The position numbers and the translations under genes are program-made. A stretch of 47,891 nt of DNA from positions 1-47,891 of the forward strand of contig CAIMOR010000337.1 in NCBI GenBank assembly GCA_903843125.1, written 5' to 3'. Under the pieces are notes generated by a model. That model had not been told where the DNA came from. It was given only the letters and a program-made list of their open reading frames with translations, and did no database searches. The stretch is from an uncultured Rhodospirillales bacterium (GTDB lineage Bacteria > Pseudomonadota > Alphaproteobacteria > Acetobacterales > Acetobacteraceae). The stretch's first letter is position 1; each line of letters begins with the position of its first letter. This document shows positions 19,930 through 28,175 of this stretch, piece by piece.

Positions 19930-21224
19930 GCCAGCAGGTTCCCGCGCAGGGTCTCGGCGGCGTAGGCGGTGCGGAACAGCCCGCGGCGCTGCAACTCCGG
20001 CACGACCATCCGGGCGAAATCCTCGAACATGCCCGGCGTGACGTTGCCCATGACGACGAAGCCGTCGCAGGCACCGGCCTGGAACATCGCCTCCATGTGG
20101 TCCGCCACCTGGGTGGCGGTGCCGATGATGGTGCGGCGGCGGTTGCGCGTCGCCTCGGTGAAGCTGGCCTTGTCGGCGGCCATCTTGGCGCGCACCCGGT
20201 CCACATGGCCGCCATGCCCCTGGTGGCCGCGCGCCGCCTCCAACTCCTCCACCGTGCCTATCTTGCTGAGGTCGGCGCCGAGCATCGCGGAGCTGGTCGC
20301 GAGCTCCAGCTCCGGCGGGGTCAGGCTGTCCAGGTACTCCGCCTTTTCGCGCGCAATGGATTCGGTCTCCGCCACCACCACCGTCAGCGCCGGGCAGATC
20401 TGGCAATGCGCGGGATTGCGGCCCTGCGCCTCCATGCGGCCCTTGATGTCCTGGTAGAAGGCGCTGGCGTCGGCGATGCCGTGCGAGGAGGCGAAGATCA
20501 CCTCCGCCCAGCGCGCGGCGAAGGCGCGGCCACGCGGCGAGGAGCCGGCCTGCATCAGCACCGGGCGGCCCTGCGGGGAGCGCGGCATGGTCAGCGGGCC
20601 GCGGACACGGACGTATTTGCCCTCGTAGTCGGCACGGTGGACCTTGTCGGGGTCGGCAAAGCGTCCGCTGGCCTTGTCCAGCACCAGGGCGTCGGCGCCC
20701 CAGCAGTCCCACAGCGCGCAGCAGGCCTCGACCATCTCGTCGGCCTGGTCGTAGCGGTTCTGCACCGCGTCCATGGATTGCCGGCCGAAGTTGCGGGCCT
20801 CGAAGTCCATGCTGGACGTCACGATGTTCCAGCAGGCGCGGCCGCCGGAGAGGAAGTCCAGCGAGGCCAGCATGCGGGCCAGGTGGTAGGCCTGGTGGAA
20901 GGTGGTGGAGAGGGTGGCGCCAAGGCCGAGGTGACGCGTGACCCTCGCCATGACCGGCAGCACCATCATCGGGTCCAGGTGGGAAAGCTGCCCGCCGTAT
21001 TCGACATACGGCCGGATGCTGTCGGTGTAGAGGTCCGGGATGCCCAAGGTATCGGCATAGAAGCAGCCGTCGAAGCAGGCGGCCTCCAACACCCGGGCGA
21101 TGTGCTCATAGCGCGCCGGGCTGAAGACGTCGTGCAGGTCGGTCTGCGGATGGCGCCAGCCGCCTGGATGAACGGCGGTGGCGCCGGTCTTCAGGTAGGC
21201 CATCAGGTGCATCGTTCTTGGCAT
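19926..21224 (-). CDS. LLM-class flavin-dependent monooxygenase (NtaA/SnaA/DszA type)
   Basis: Luciferase-like monooxygenase of 432 residues. Family features are 'HPGGWRHPQ' near residue 19, 'DPMMVLPVMARVTRHLGLGATLSTTF' around 85-110 (shortened: GLGATLSTTF), and 'SGGRACWNIVTS' near 128. 'GRPVLMQAGSSPRGRAFAA' lies near 218 and is the NtaA/SnaA/DszA signature. These enzymes use reduced FMN from a separate reductase to oxidise chelators, sulfur compounds or similar; the substrate is unknown here. No flavin reductase gene is next to it. ATG at 21224 chosen. It is followed by the overlapping solute-binding protein gene. Confidence 0.9.
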   Translation of the reverse strand: MPRTMHLMAYLKTGATAVHPGGWRHPQTDLHDVFSPARYEHIARVLEAACFDGCFYADTLGIPDLYTDSIRPYVEYGGQLSHLDPMMVLPVMARVTRHLGLGATLSTTFHQAYHLARMLASLDFLSGGRACWNIVTSSMDFEARNFGRQSMDAVQNRYDQADEMVEACCALWDCWGADALVLDKASGRFADPDKVHRADYEGKYVRVRGPLTMPRSPQGRPVLMQAGSSPRGRAFAARWAEVIFASSHGIADASAFYQDIKGRMEAQGRNPAHCQICPALTVVVAETESIAREKAEYLDSLTPPELELATSSAMLGADLSKIGTVEELEAARGHQGHGGHVDRVRAKMAADKASFTEATRNRRRTIIGTATQVADHMEAMFQAGACDGFVVMGNVTPGMFEDFARMVVPELQRRGLFRTAYAAETLRGNLLA

Positions 21225-21291
21225 TGGTCAGACCCCGCCGTCGCCTTGGGTGGCAGCGGCGAAGGCAAGCAAGCCGCACGCCAGGCAAGGC

Positions 21292-21311
21292 CGGAAGGGT
21301 GCCGCCTTCCG
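21292..21311. terminator. Possible hairpin downstream of bphP
   Basis: A perfect 7-bp inverted repeat, CGGAAGG...CCTTCCG with a 6-base loop, lies 23 bases past the bphP stop in the 109-bp gap before the monooxygenase gene. There is no T-run after it on the minus strand, so it may be a weak or Rho-assisted end of the ppsR-bphP transcript. Confidence 0.35.
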
Positions 21312-21333
21312 CGCGGGCGTCAGCGCCGCCGCT

Positions 21334-23541
21334 TCAGTCCGTCTGGTTCAGGCCGCCGTCTGGGCGAGCATGGCGCACCAGCTGCTCCAGCACCTCGGTA
21401 GCGCGGCTGATGGAGGCGCTGACGCTGTCAAGCATCGCGGGCATGCGGGGCATCTCGACGCCGTCGGTGATCTCCAGCGCCGCCAGCCGGGCGTTCTCCA
21501 GCAGGGAGACGAACAGCCGCCGGAATGCGGCATCGTGGGCCAGCTCGAGCTGACCGGCCTTCAGCCGGTGCATCGCCACGATCCCGTCCTGGAAGCGGTC
21601 CCGTGCGGCCTGCGCCGCCTGGCGCTCGCCCAGGTCGGTGAACAGGAAGACGAAGCCAAGCACCGTCTCGGTGGCGTTGCAGACCGGGTCGGCGCGCAGC
21701 AGCAGGCGGCGGCCGCCATCCGGGCCTTCCCGCAGCCGCACGTCGCCGTGCCAGCTGCGCTGCCGCAGCAACAGGTCGTCCAGCCGGCTGCGCATCCCCG
21801 GCGGGTCGGCCAGGTGCTCCAGCAGTTCCTCCACGCGTTCGGGCGCGGCCACGGGCTGGCCGCCCGGCGCGGGCGGCAGCAGCTGCATGAAGGCGGCGTT
21901 GGTCAGCGTCACCCGGCCCGCGGCGTCGGCGATCAGCAGCGGCTGGTCAGAGACCGCGACCTGGCGCCGAACCTGGGCCAGCTGGTCCTGGGCAATGACC
22001 AGGCGGACCGAGCGGAACTGCAGCACCACGTCAGCCAGGGTGTCCCCCAACAGGCGGGCGGTGGTCAGGTCGCTGGCCGACCACGGCTCGCAGGTGCCTT
22101 CCACCACCTGGTGCCACTGCGTGAAGGAACGCCGGGGCGAGAGGTCGGCCGGGCTGTTGCCGACGATCACCGGCTTGAACGGGTTGCCGCCCCAGGTCAG
22201 CCGGCGGATGCGCTCGGGCCGGAACCAGATCAGGTATTCACCGGGCGTGGGGGAGACCGGGGTGGCCAGCAGGCCGGCGGCGGTGGTGCGCAGTTGCGGC
22301 AGGTCCGCCAGCTCGCCGGCCAGGGTGTTGCTGGCCACCACCTCCTGCGGCGGTTGGCCGGCCAGCCAGGCGCTGATGCGGCGCAGCTCAGGCGAGCCGG
22401 GTACTTCGCCGGCGGTCAGCACCTGGCCCTCGAACAGGAGGGCCGCGCCGGTGGCGTCCAGCGCCTGCAGCAGCGGCTGTGGGTTGTCGAACAGCGCGCC
22501 CCGCCAATCCCCGGCGCGGGAAATGCTCTCGATCATCCGCTGTTCCAGCCGGCGCACCGTCAGCTCGGCCTGCGCCTGGACGAAGCTTTCCAGCGCCGCG
22601 ATCCTGGTGCCCAGCGCCTCGGCCAACAGTTCGCACACCGCGCGCTGCTCGAACGGCAGGAAGCGGGCGGAGTAGTGGTGGCAGGAGACCAGCCCCCACA
22701 GCTTGCCGCCGACCATGATGGACGCCACCAGCGTGGCCGCCACGCCCATGTTCTTCAGGTACTGCACGTGGATCGGCGAACTGCTGCGCAGGAAGCACAG
22801 CGACATGTCGAGGTCGGCATCGGTGAAGGGCGACAGCCTTGGCTGCAGCGGCACCGGCGTGAAGTTGACGTCCACCAGCAGCCGGACGCGATTGCGCTCA
22901 TACAGCCGGCGGGCGATCTGCGGAATGTCCGAGGCCGGGTAGCGGTTGCCGCGATAGGGCTCAAGGTGTGGTTCGCGCTCCTCGGCGAAGACCTCGCCAT
23001 GGCCGTCGTCGTCGAAGCGGTAGACCATCACGCGGTCGTAGCCGGTGAGGTGACGGAAGGCGCGGGCCGCGGCGTCGCACAGCGTGGTCAGCGTGTAGCT
23101 GCCCAGCATGGCGCGGAGCCCGCTGTGCACCAGTTGGTCCAGGTCCACCGGCGCACCGGCCGGTGCCAGTTCCACCACCAGGCCGCCGCCTTTCGGGCGG
23201 TGCAGCAGGGCGTCCAGGTTGGTGGCGGGGTGGCCTGCGCGGCACCGCACCATGGTCGGGATGATGTCGAGCGGTGAGTCCAGCGCGGGCCGGATGCGTT
23301 GGTGCAGATTGCCGCCGAGCCTGGCCAGCGTGCGGCCCAGCAGGCTGCCGTCCAGGCCGAGGAAGCTGGCGGCGTTGGCGCTGGCCTGGACGACAACCGT
23401 ATCGGCTTCGCGCACCAGCAGCAGGGCACCATAGGGCTGGACCGAAGCCGCCAGGTGGATCGGCTCGCGTTCGCAGTTGGATAGATCCGCCTCGCCAAAG
23501 GCCGGCTGTGCCGGGGACCCCGATGGCGAGCCGCGGATCAT
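21334..23541 (-). CDS. bphP: Bacteriophytochrome, PAS-GAF-PHY-PAS architecture without kinase
   Basis: Red/far-red photoreceptor of 735 residues. Cys23, in 'SNCEREPIHLAASVQPYG', is the biliverdin-attachment site of bacterial phytochromes. The GAF domain has 'YPASDIPQIARRLYERNR' near residue 200, with pocket histidines in 'SPIHVQYLKNMG' and 'LWGLVSCHHYS'. The PHY tongue carries the PRxSF motif (PRRSF near 467). The C-terminus holds a PAS domain (about 550-650) and a helical segment (about 655-725) that could be a two-helix output module. I see no histidine-kinase N, G1 or G2 boxes. This layout matches Rhodopseudomonas palustris BphP1, which acts by binding PpsR2. The ATG overlaps the ppsR stop as ATGA, so repressor and photoreceptor are translationally coupled. 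Confidence 0.93.
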   Translation of the reverse strand: MIRGSPSGSPAQPAFGEADLSNCEREPIHLAASVQPYGALLLVREADTVVVQASANAASFLGLDGSLLGRTLARLGGNLHQRIRPALDSPLDIIPTMVRCRAGHPATNLDALLHRPKGGGLVVELAPAGAPVDLDQLVHSGLRAMLGSYTLTTLCDAAARAFRHLTGYDRVMVYRFDDDGHGEVFAEEREPHLEPYRGNRYPASDIPQIARRLYERNRVRLLVDVNFTPVPLQPRLSPFTDADLDMSLCFLRSSSPIHVQYLKNMGVAATLVASIMVGGKLWGLVSCHHYSARFLPFEQRAVCELLAEALGTRIAALESFVQAQAELTVRRLEQRMIESISRAGDWRGALFDNPQPLLQALDATGAALLFEGQVLTAGEVPGSPELRRISAWLAGQPPQEVVASNTLAGELADLPQLRTTAAGLLATPVSPTPGEYLIWFRPERIRRLTWGGNPFKPVIVGNSPADLSPRRSFTQWHQVVEGTCEPWSASDLTTARLLGDTLADVVLQFRSVRLVIAQDQLAQVRRQVAVSDQPLLIADAAGRVTLTNAAFMQLLPPAPGGQPVAAPERVEELLEHLADPPGMRSRLDDLLLRQRSWHGDVRLREGPDGGRRLLLRADPVCNATETVLGFVFLFTDLGERQAAQAARDRFQDGIVAMHRLKAGQLELAHDAAFRRLFVSLLENARLAALEITDGVEMPRMPAMLDSVSASISRATEVLEQLVRHARPDGGLNQTD

Positions 23542-24965
23542 TCGGTATCCTCCCCACCACGGTCGATGCCGTGACGCTTGAGTTTACCATAGAGGCTCTG
23601 ACGGCTGAGTCCCAGCATATCCGCAGTGGCACGCCGATTGCCGTGGCAGCGTTGCAACGCCTTCTCGATGCAGTGCCGCTCGACGATGTCGGAGGTCAGG
23701 CGGACGAGCTCGGGCAGGGAATGGTCGCCCATGCCGGCGGTCAGCCCCTCAAGCACCGCACGCAGGTCGCGCGGGTCCTCGGCCGCTTGCAGGCGGCGAC
23801 TGACATCGCGCACCACCAGGCCGATCATGCCGTGCTCGCCGCTGACACTGGCGGCGGAAATCTCCACCTGCACGGTGCTGCCCAGCTCTCCGGTCAGGCT
23901 GGTGGCGAACAACCGCACCGCGCCGTGGCGGGCCAGGTTGGCGAGGATCACATCCAGGTCGGCACCGGATTGCTGCAGCCAGCGCCCCAAGCCTTGCCCC
24001 AGCACCACGGCGGGGGCGGCGGCCTGCGCCATGTCGAGGAAGGAAGTATTGGCCTGCAGCACCTCGCCGCGGCTGCTGGCCAGCACGATGCCGTCCGGCA
24101 GCCGTTCCAACAGGGCGGCGAGACCCGGAACAGGGAGTGTCTGGCCCGCCGATGCCTGGCCCGGCAATGCCTGGCCAGCCGGGGCAGCCAGCGGGCCCGG
24201 TGCTATGGGGCCGGGGGTGGTCGCGGCGGGCCAGGCCGCCGGTTCCAGCGGCAGGGGCGGGGTCAGGTGCAGCATGAACACCTGGCCCGGCTCGGTCGCC
24301 ATCAGCGAAGCGCGCATGGTCCAGGCCACCTGGCCGGCACCAACCCGGACGACGATGCCGGGCGCGCGGCCACCTTCCCGCGCCCGCTGCAGCATGCCGC
24401 GGAAGGAGGCGTGGTCGGCCGGCGCGATCTCATCCAGGATATGCCAGCCTGGCGCCACGCCCAGGCCGCGGATTGCGGCAGGATTGGCCTCCAGCACCTG
24501 CAGCGTCTCGGCGCCCACCAGCAGCACCGCCTCGCCCGAGCTGTCGAACAGGAAGCGCGAGCGGGTCTCGATCTCGCGCAGCTTCCAGTAGTCCTGCTCG
24601 CGGGCCCGCTGGGTGGCCAGCAGGCGGCTTTGCAACTCATCCACCGCCAGGCGGCTGCGGCCGACAACCACCAGGCCGCCCTTGGCGCCGACCCTCACCA
24701 GGGTATACTCTATTGGATATTCACGGCCGCTGGGGAAGCGCTGGGTCAGCGCGTGGAAAGCGGAGAGACCATGGCGATGGGCGTCCGCCATCATGCCGCG
24801 GATCTGCTCGCCCACCGGGGCGCCAACCGTGTCGGTCCAGGGGCGCCCAACCCAGGCGCTGACGCTCTCCTCCGGCAGGTTGGCCGAGACCGTCGCTTCC
24901 AGGATCACGCCGTCCTTGTCCAGGCTGAGGGTGATGTCGGACGAGGCGAGGGTGACGCCGGTCAT
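23538..24965 (-). CDS. ppsR: Photosynthesis gene repressor PpsR/CrtJ
   Basis: Transcription repressor of 475 residues. It contains an N-terminal domain, a Q-linker, two PAS domains (about 140-250 and 265-400) and a C-terminal Fis-type helix-turn-helix, 'NRRATADMLGLSRQSLYGKL'. PpsR represses bch, crt and puc genes under oxygen, binding TGT-N12-ACA sites as a tetramer. Only two cysteines are present, Cys432 and Cys440, both at the HTH. Cys432 aligns with the redox cysteine of Rhodobacter PpsR in 'ERHCIEKAL', while the PAS-domain cysteine is missing. A proline/glycine/glutamine-rich stretch separates the two PAS domains. It is followed by the overlapping bphP gene. Confidence 0.95.
   Translation of the reverse strand: MTGVTLASSDITLSLDKDGVILEATVSANLPEESVSAWVGRPWTDTVGAPVGEQIRGMMADAHRHGLSAFHALTQRFPSGREYPIEYTLVRVGAKGGLVVVGRSRLAVDELQSRLLATQRAREQDYWKLREIETRSRFLFDSSGEAVLLVGAETLQVLEANPAAIRGLGVAPGWHILDEIAPADHASFRGMLQRAREGGRAPGIVVRVGAGQVAWTMRASLMATEPGQVFMLHLTPPLPLEPAAWPAATTPGPIAPGPLAAPAGQALPGQASAGQTLPVPGLAALLERLPDGIVLASSRGEVLQANTSFLDMAQAAAPAVVLGQGLGRWLQQSGADLDVILANLARHGAVRLFATSLTGELGSTVQVEISAASVSGEHGMIGLVVRDVSRRLQAAEDPRDLRAVLEGLTAGMGDHSLPELVRLTSDIVERHCIEKALQRCHGNRRATADMLGLSRQSLYGKLKRHGIDRGGEDTE
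24142..24186. repeat. Three imperfect 15-bp tandem repeats inside ppsR
   Basis: Three consecutive 15-base units lie in the linker between the PAS domains of ppsR: TGGCCCGCCGATGCC, TGGCCCGGCAATGCC and the more diverged TGGCCAGCCGGGGCA. On the coding strand each gives a five-residue Gly-Gln-containing unit (GQASA/GQALP-like). The repeats keep the frame, so length variation would be tolerated. Confidence 0.7.
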
Positions 24966-25114
24966 GGCCGCTCCAGCAGAGGATTACGCAACGGGCCGAG
25001 CGGCTAGACTCGTCCCCATGGTTCTCCATCGTACCATCGAACCCACGCCCCTGGGAAACCGCCCCGATGGCAACCTGTCAAGGGCGGCTTAGGATGGCGT
25101 CGGACACCTTGCCC

Positions 25115-26086
25115 TTATGGCAACGGCGCCGGCGTTTCGGCCAGGGTACGCAACCATGCGATGACGTCGGCCCGCTGCTGCGCATCCGGGATGCCGGTGA
25201 ACACCATGCGGGTGCCCGGCGCATAGGCGGCCGGGGCGCGCAGCCAGTCGTCCAACTCGGCATAGGTCCAGTTGCCGGGGTGGCCCTTGAGGCCGGCCGA
25301 ATAATTGAAACCCTCCATATGGCCGTGCGGTGCGCCCACCACGCCCCACAGGTTCGGCCCTACGCCGGCGCGGCCACCCTGGTTGAAGGTGTGGCACACC
25401 GCGCAGATGCGCTTGGCATAGGCCTCGCCCCGGGCGGCGTCGGCGCTGGCGAGACGGGCCTTGATATCGGGCACCGCCGGCGCGGCGGGGGCAGCCTGGC
25501 CGGCGGCGGCCGGCTGGGCAGGGGCCGCGGGGGCCGGGGCCGCCGCTGGCGGCAGCGGCTGTGGATTGGGCGAGAGCGTGCGCAGCCACGCGATCACATC
25601 GGCCCGCTGCTGGGTATTGGGAAGCCCGGCGAAGGCCATGCGCGTGCCCGGCGCGTAGCTGGCCGGACGATAGAGCCATTCGTTCAGCGCATCGTAGGTC
25701 CAGGGGCCAGGCTTGCCCTTCAACGCCGCCGAATAGGTGAAGCCCTCCATGTGGCCGTGCGGGCCACCGACCACGCCGTACAGGTTGGGGCCGACGCCCG
25801 CCTTGCCGCCTTCGTTGAAGCTGTGGCAGGCGGCGCAGTTGCGCTGCGCCAGTTGCTGGCCGCGCTGCACGTCGGCCTGTGCCAGCAGGCCGGCGATCGG
25901 CTCCGGCCCGGCCGGGGCGGCGGGAGCGCCGGGGGCCGCTGGCGCCGTCAGGTTCGGGATGGGGATGGCGGTCTTGGCCGGCGGCTCCGGATGGACCAGC
26001 ACCCCCGCGACGATGCCGGTTACCGCGAAGGCGATGCCGGCGCTGAGCAGCGCCGCCGCGGCCTTGTTGAACTCCATCGAAGCCAT
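25115..26086 (-). CDS. Membrane-anchored diheme cytochrome c with two duplicated domains
   Basis: Protein of 323 residues. It has an uncleaved-looking N-terminal helix (about residues 8-32), a proline/alanine-rich tether, and two class I cytochrome c domains. Heme motifs are Cys84-Ala-Ala-Cys87-His88 and Cys228-Ala-Val-Cys231-His232, and 'YAPGTRM' supplies methionine ligands at Met150 and Met294. The domains resemble mitochondrial/cytochrome c2 type. They are about three-quarters identical over 75 residues, so the duplication is internal and fairly recent. It lies 61 bp after pufC on the same strand, so a role as membrane-tethered electron donor to the reaction-centre cytochrome (a double-headed counterpart of cytochrome cy) is a reasonable inference. 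The oxidase operon could also use it. ATG 26086 chosen; 26077 is an alternative. Confidence 0.9.
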   Translation of the reverse strand: MASMEFNKAAAALLSAGIAFAVTGIVAGVLVHPEPPAKTAIPIPNLTAPAAPGAPAAPAGPEPIAGLLAQADVQRGQQLAQRNCAACHSFNEGGKAGVGPNLYGVVGGPHGHMEGFTYSAALKGKPGPWTYDALNEWLYRPASYAPGTRMAFAGLPNTQQRADVIAWLRTLSPNPQPLPPAAAPAPAAPAQPAAAGQAAPAAPAVPDIKARLASADAARGEAYAKRICAVCHTFNQGGRAGVGPNLWGVVGAPHGHMEGFNYSAGLKGHPGNWTYAELDDWLRAPAAYAPGTRMVFTGIPDAQQRADVIAWLRTLAETPAPLP

Positions 26087-26123
26087 GCGACGCGTATCCC
26101 TGCCAGCTTTTCCGACGCACTCA

Positions 26124-26149
26124 GAGGTGAGGCTATTCGGCCAGACCTC
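26124..26149 (-). other. Intercistronic hairpin at the pufC stop
   Basis: An inverted repeat GAGGT...ACCTC flanks an inner GGC...GCC with tandem G/A mismatches between the two stems and a 6-base loop. It overlaps the pufC stop codon and lies upstream of the diheme cytochrome gene. It may set transcript ends between pufC and the cytochrome, either as an RNA-processing barrier or as a partial terminator. The stem is modest. Confidence 0.35.
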
Positions 26150-27176
26150 AAGGCCCCGGCCGGGCAAGCTGCGGATAGTCCTGCAGCATGCTCGCCCCAA
26201 GCAGCGGCCGGTACGCGCCTTGGTGGCAGGTGGTGCAGTTCACCTTCAAGGCATCGCCCCCGGGACCCCGATGCGCCGCCGGAATCACCGATTGCAGCGG
26301 CCCGACGTAATTTACGTTCAGGTCCCGCACCATGCGGATGCCATGCCAGGCTATGCCGCGGCGCGGATTGCTCTCCTCCCAGCTCGAGAAGGAGCGGCTG
26401 TTGTGGCAGAAGGTGCAGTTGACGCCCAGTGCCTGGGAGAAGTGCATCATCAGCCCATATGTCCATTCGGTCTGCTTGATCGAATGGCTGTTGCCGCCGG
26501 CCAGCGGCGCCTGGCCCTGCACCCGGATATCGGCCGGCGCCGTGTTCAGGAAGGCGCTGAACGGGTCGAACGGCAACGAGGTACCGCCGACCACCGGGTC
26601 GGCCAGGTTCTGCCCGGCATTGCTGGCCGAGAAGCCGGCGGCCCGCATCGGCCCTGGGTTTTCCGACCACGTGTTGGCCGGCACGGGCTGGCCGCGGTGG
26701 CAGGTGTAGCAGGTGACGCCGGTGGCGCCGACATGGGCCTGCTGTTCGCTGTTGATGTGCATGACCATCTGCAGCATCCGCCGCGAGACGACCTTGGTGT
26801 ACAGGCTGTCATCGGCGAAGTTGGCGCCGACATGGCAGTAATTGCAGCCCTGCTGCGGCGCAACCCAGGCGGTCATCGCCACCATGGTCCGCGCCAGTTC
26901 GCCGACGCTGAGATGCCCCAGCACCTGCACGTTGCGGTACACCTGCCCAGCCCGGGGGCCGGTGGCGGGGGCGGCCGGCAGCGGCGTCGGCACCACGTTG
27001 GCGGCGGCCACGGCATCGAACAGCCGGGGATTGTACAACTGGTCCATCCCGGTGCCGCGGAAGCCCTGCTGGACCGCCAGCGGCCGCGGCCGCTCGAAGG
27101 TGGTGAGCGCCACGCCGAGGCCGGCGAGCACGGCGACGCCGAGCCCTATCGTGGTGCCGAGATTCAGCCTGATCAT
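26148..27176 (-). CDS. pufC: Reaction-centre tetraheme cytochrome c subunit PufC
   Basis: Periplasmic four-heme subunit that re-reduces the photo-oxidised special pair, 342 residues. All four heme motifs are present: CNYCH at 111-115, CYTCH at 156-160, CTFCH at 254-258 and CTTCH at 314-318. The N-terminus has a hydrophobic helix (about residues 8-25) but no lipobox cysteine, unlike the lipoprotein form in Blastochloris viridis, so anchoring is probably by an uncleaved helix. '[11 protein letters not shown]' near 132-142 offers methionine heme ligands. The ATG overlaps the pufM stop (ATGA). Its presence agrees with the absence of pufX. Confidence 0.95.
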   Translation of the reverse strand: MIRLNLGTTIGLGVAVLAGLGVALTTFERPRPLAVQQGFRGTGMDQLYNPRLFDAVAAANVVPTPLPAAPATGPRAGQVYRNVQVLGHLSVGELARTMVAMTAWVAPQQGCNYCHVGANFADDSLYTKVVSRRMLQMVMHINSEQQAHVGATGVTCYTCHRGQPVPANTWSENPGPMRAAGFSASNAGQNLADPVVGGTSLPFDPFSAFLNTAPADIRVQGQAPLAGGNSHSIKQTEWTYGLMMHFSQALGVNCTFCHNSRSFSSWEESNPRRGIAWHGIRMVRDLNVNYVGPLQSVIPAAHRGPGGDALKVNCTTCHQGAYRPLLGASMLQDYPQLARPGP

Positions 27177-28150
27177 TGGGGCGCTCCCACGGTCAGCAGG
27201 GGGTCGGGAATGGCAGGGAACACTGCGGGGTAGCCGGGCACGATGCCGTGCTTGATGCCCCACAGGTACCAGTTGTCCACCACGGTGCCGGTCAGCAGGA
27301 TGCCGATGCCGCCGGTCAGCGGGCACAGCACCGCGAACCACCAGGCCCAGCGATGGATGCTCTCGAAGCTGGCGTTGAAGCCCATGGTCCAGCGCCAGAA
27401 GATCGCGCAGCGCTCGGCCGCCGTGCCGCGGTCGATCACCTGTTCTATCTCGCGGTCAGCGCCGTAGCGCCCGGCGGCCAGAATGGTGGCGCCATGCATG
27501 GCGAACAGCAGCGTGGAGCCATACAGGAACACGATGCTGAGCATGTGGAACGGGTTGTAGAACAGGTTGCCGTAACGGATGGAAAACGCCGCGGTCCAGT
27601 CCAGGTGCGGGAAGATGCCGAAGGGCACGGCTTCCGACCAGCTGCCCATCATCAACGGGCGGATGAACCCCAGCACCAGGTACAGCCATATCGCGGCGGC
27701 GAAGGCCCAGGCGGTGTGCGTGCCCAACCCCAGCGCCCGGGCGCGGGTGTAGATGCGTACCCACCACAGCAGCACCGACAGTGTCAGGAAGAAGCCGGCC
27801 ATCAGCCACCAACCGCCCTGCGCCAGCGGCGGGATCGAGAGGCCATACCCGGGCGCCGGCGGCTCCAGCGCCAGCCAGGGCAGCTGGCGGATGAACTGCA
27901 CCGGGTCCCAGTTCACCGAGGCCCACATGTTCAGGCCGATGATCTCGAAGGCGGTGAAGCCGCAGATCAGCGCGATCAGCCCGGTCCAGCCGAGGTAGAT
28001 CGGCCCGACCTGGGCGTCTCCGAGTTGGCCCAGGAAATGACTGAAGCTGGGCTTGCCGTCGCGCGGGGAGTGGTGCCGGGCCAGCGGCACGCCGCCATAG
28101 GCCGGGCCGCGGACCTGCACGCGGGTGAACAGGTTCTGGTATTCGACCAT
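27173..28150 (-). CDS. pufM: Photosynthetic reaction centre M subunit
   Basis: Five-helix M subunit of the type II reaction centre, 325 residues. It starts with the canonical '[20 protein letters not shown]'. Landmarks are 'GPIYLGWTG', '[11 protein letters not shown]', 'SHLDW'-type segment (here [10 protein letters not shown]), '[12 protein letters not shown]' with the bacteriochlorophyll-ligating His, and '[19 protein letters not shown]' and 'ESIHRWAWW' with the iron ligands. In conventional numbering residue M44 is Asp ('[10 protein letters not shown]') where Rhodobacter has Asn. The C-terminus extends beyond the Rhodobacter form, as in species with PufC. ATG 28150 is 25 bases after pufL. 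Confidence 0.97.
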   Translation of the reverse strand: MVEYQNLFTRVQVRGPAYGGVPLARHHSPRDGKPSFSHFLGQLGDAQVGPIYLGWTGLIALICGFTAFEIIGLNMWASVNWDPVQFIRQLPWLALEPPAPGYGLSIPPLAQGGWWLMAGFFLTLSVLLWWVRIYTRARALGLGTHTAWAFAAAIWLYLVLGFIRPLMMGSWSEAVPFGIFPHLDWTAAFSIRYGNLFYNPFHMLSIVFLYGSTLLFAMHGATILAAGRYGADREIEQVIDRGTAAERCAIFWRWTMGFNASFESIHRWAWWFAVLCPLTGGIGILLTGTVVDNWYLWGIKHGIVPGYPAVFPAIPDPLLTVGAPQ

Positions 28151-28175
28151 GGACGTTGCCTCCGCTACGTTTCGT

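Noticed and set aside
21334-23541. BphP as a sensor histidine kinase
   Set aside because: No H, N, G1 or G2 boxes of the ATPase domain are seen after the PAS domain; the protein ends after a short helical region.
25059-25087. CCGCCC...GGGCGG repeat after the diheme cytochrome gene as a terminator
   Set aside because: The stem is six pairs with a 17-base loop and only a short T-run, so I could not support it as a feature.
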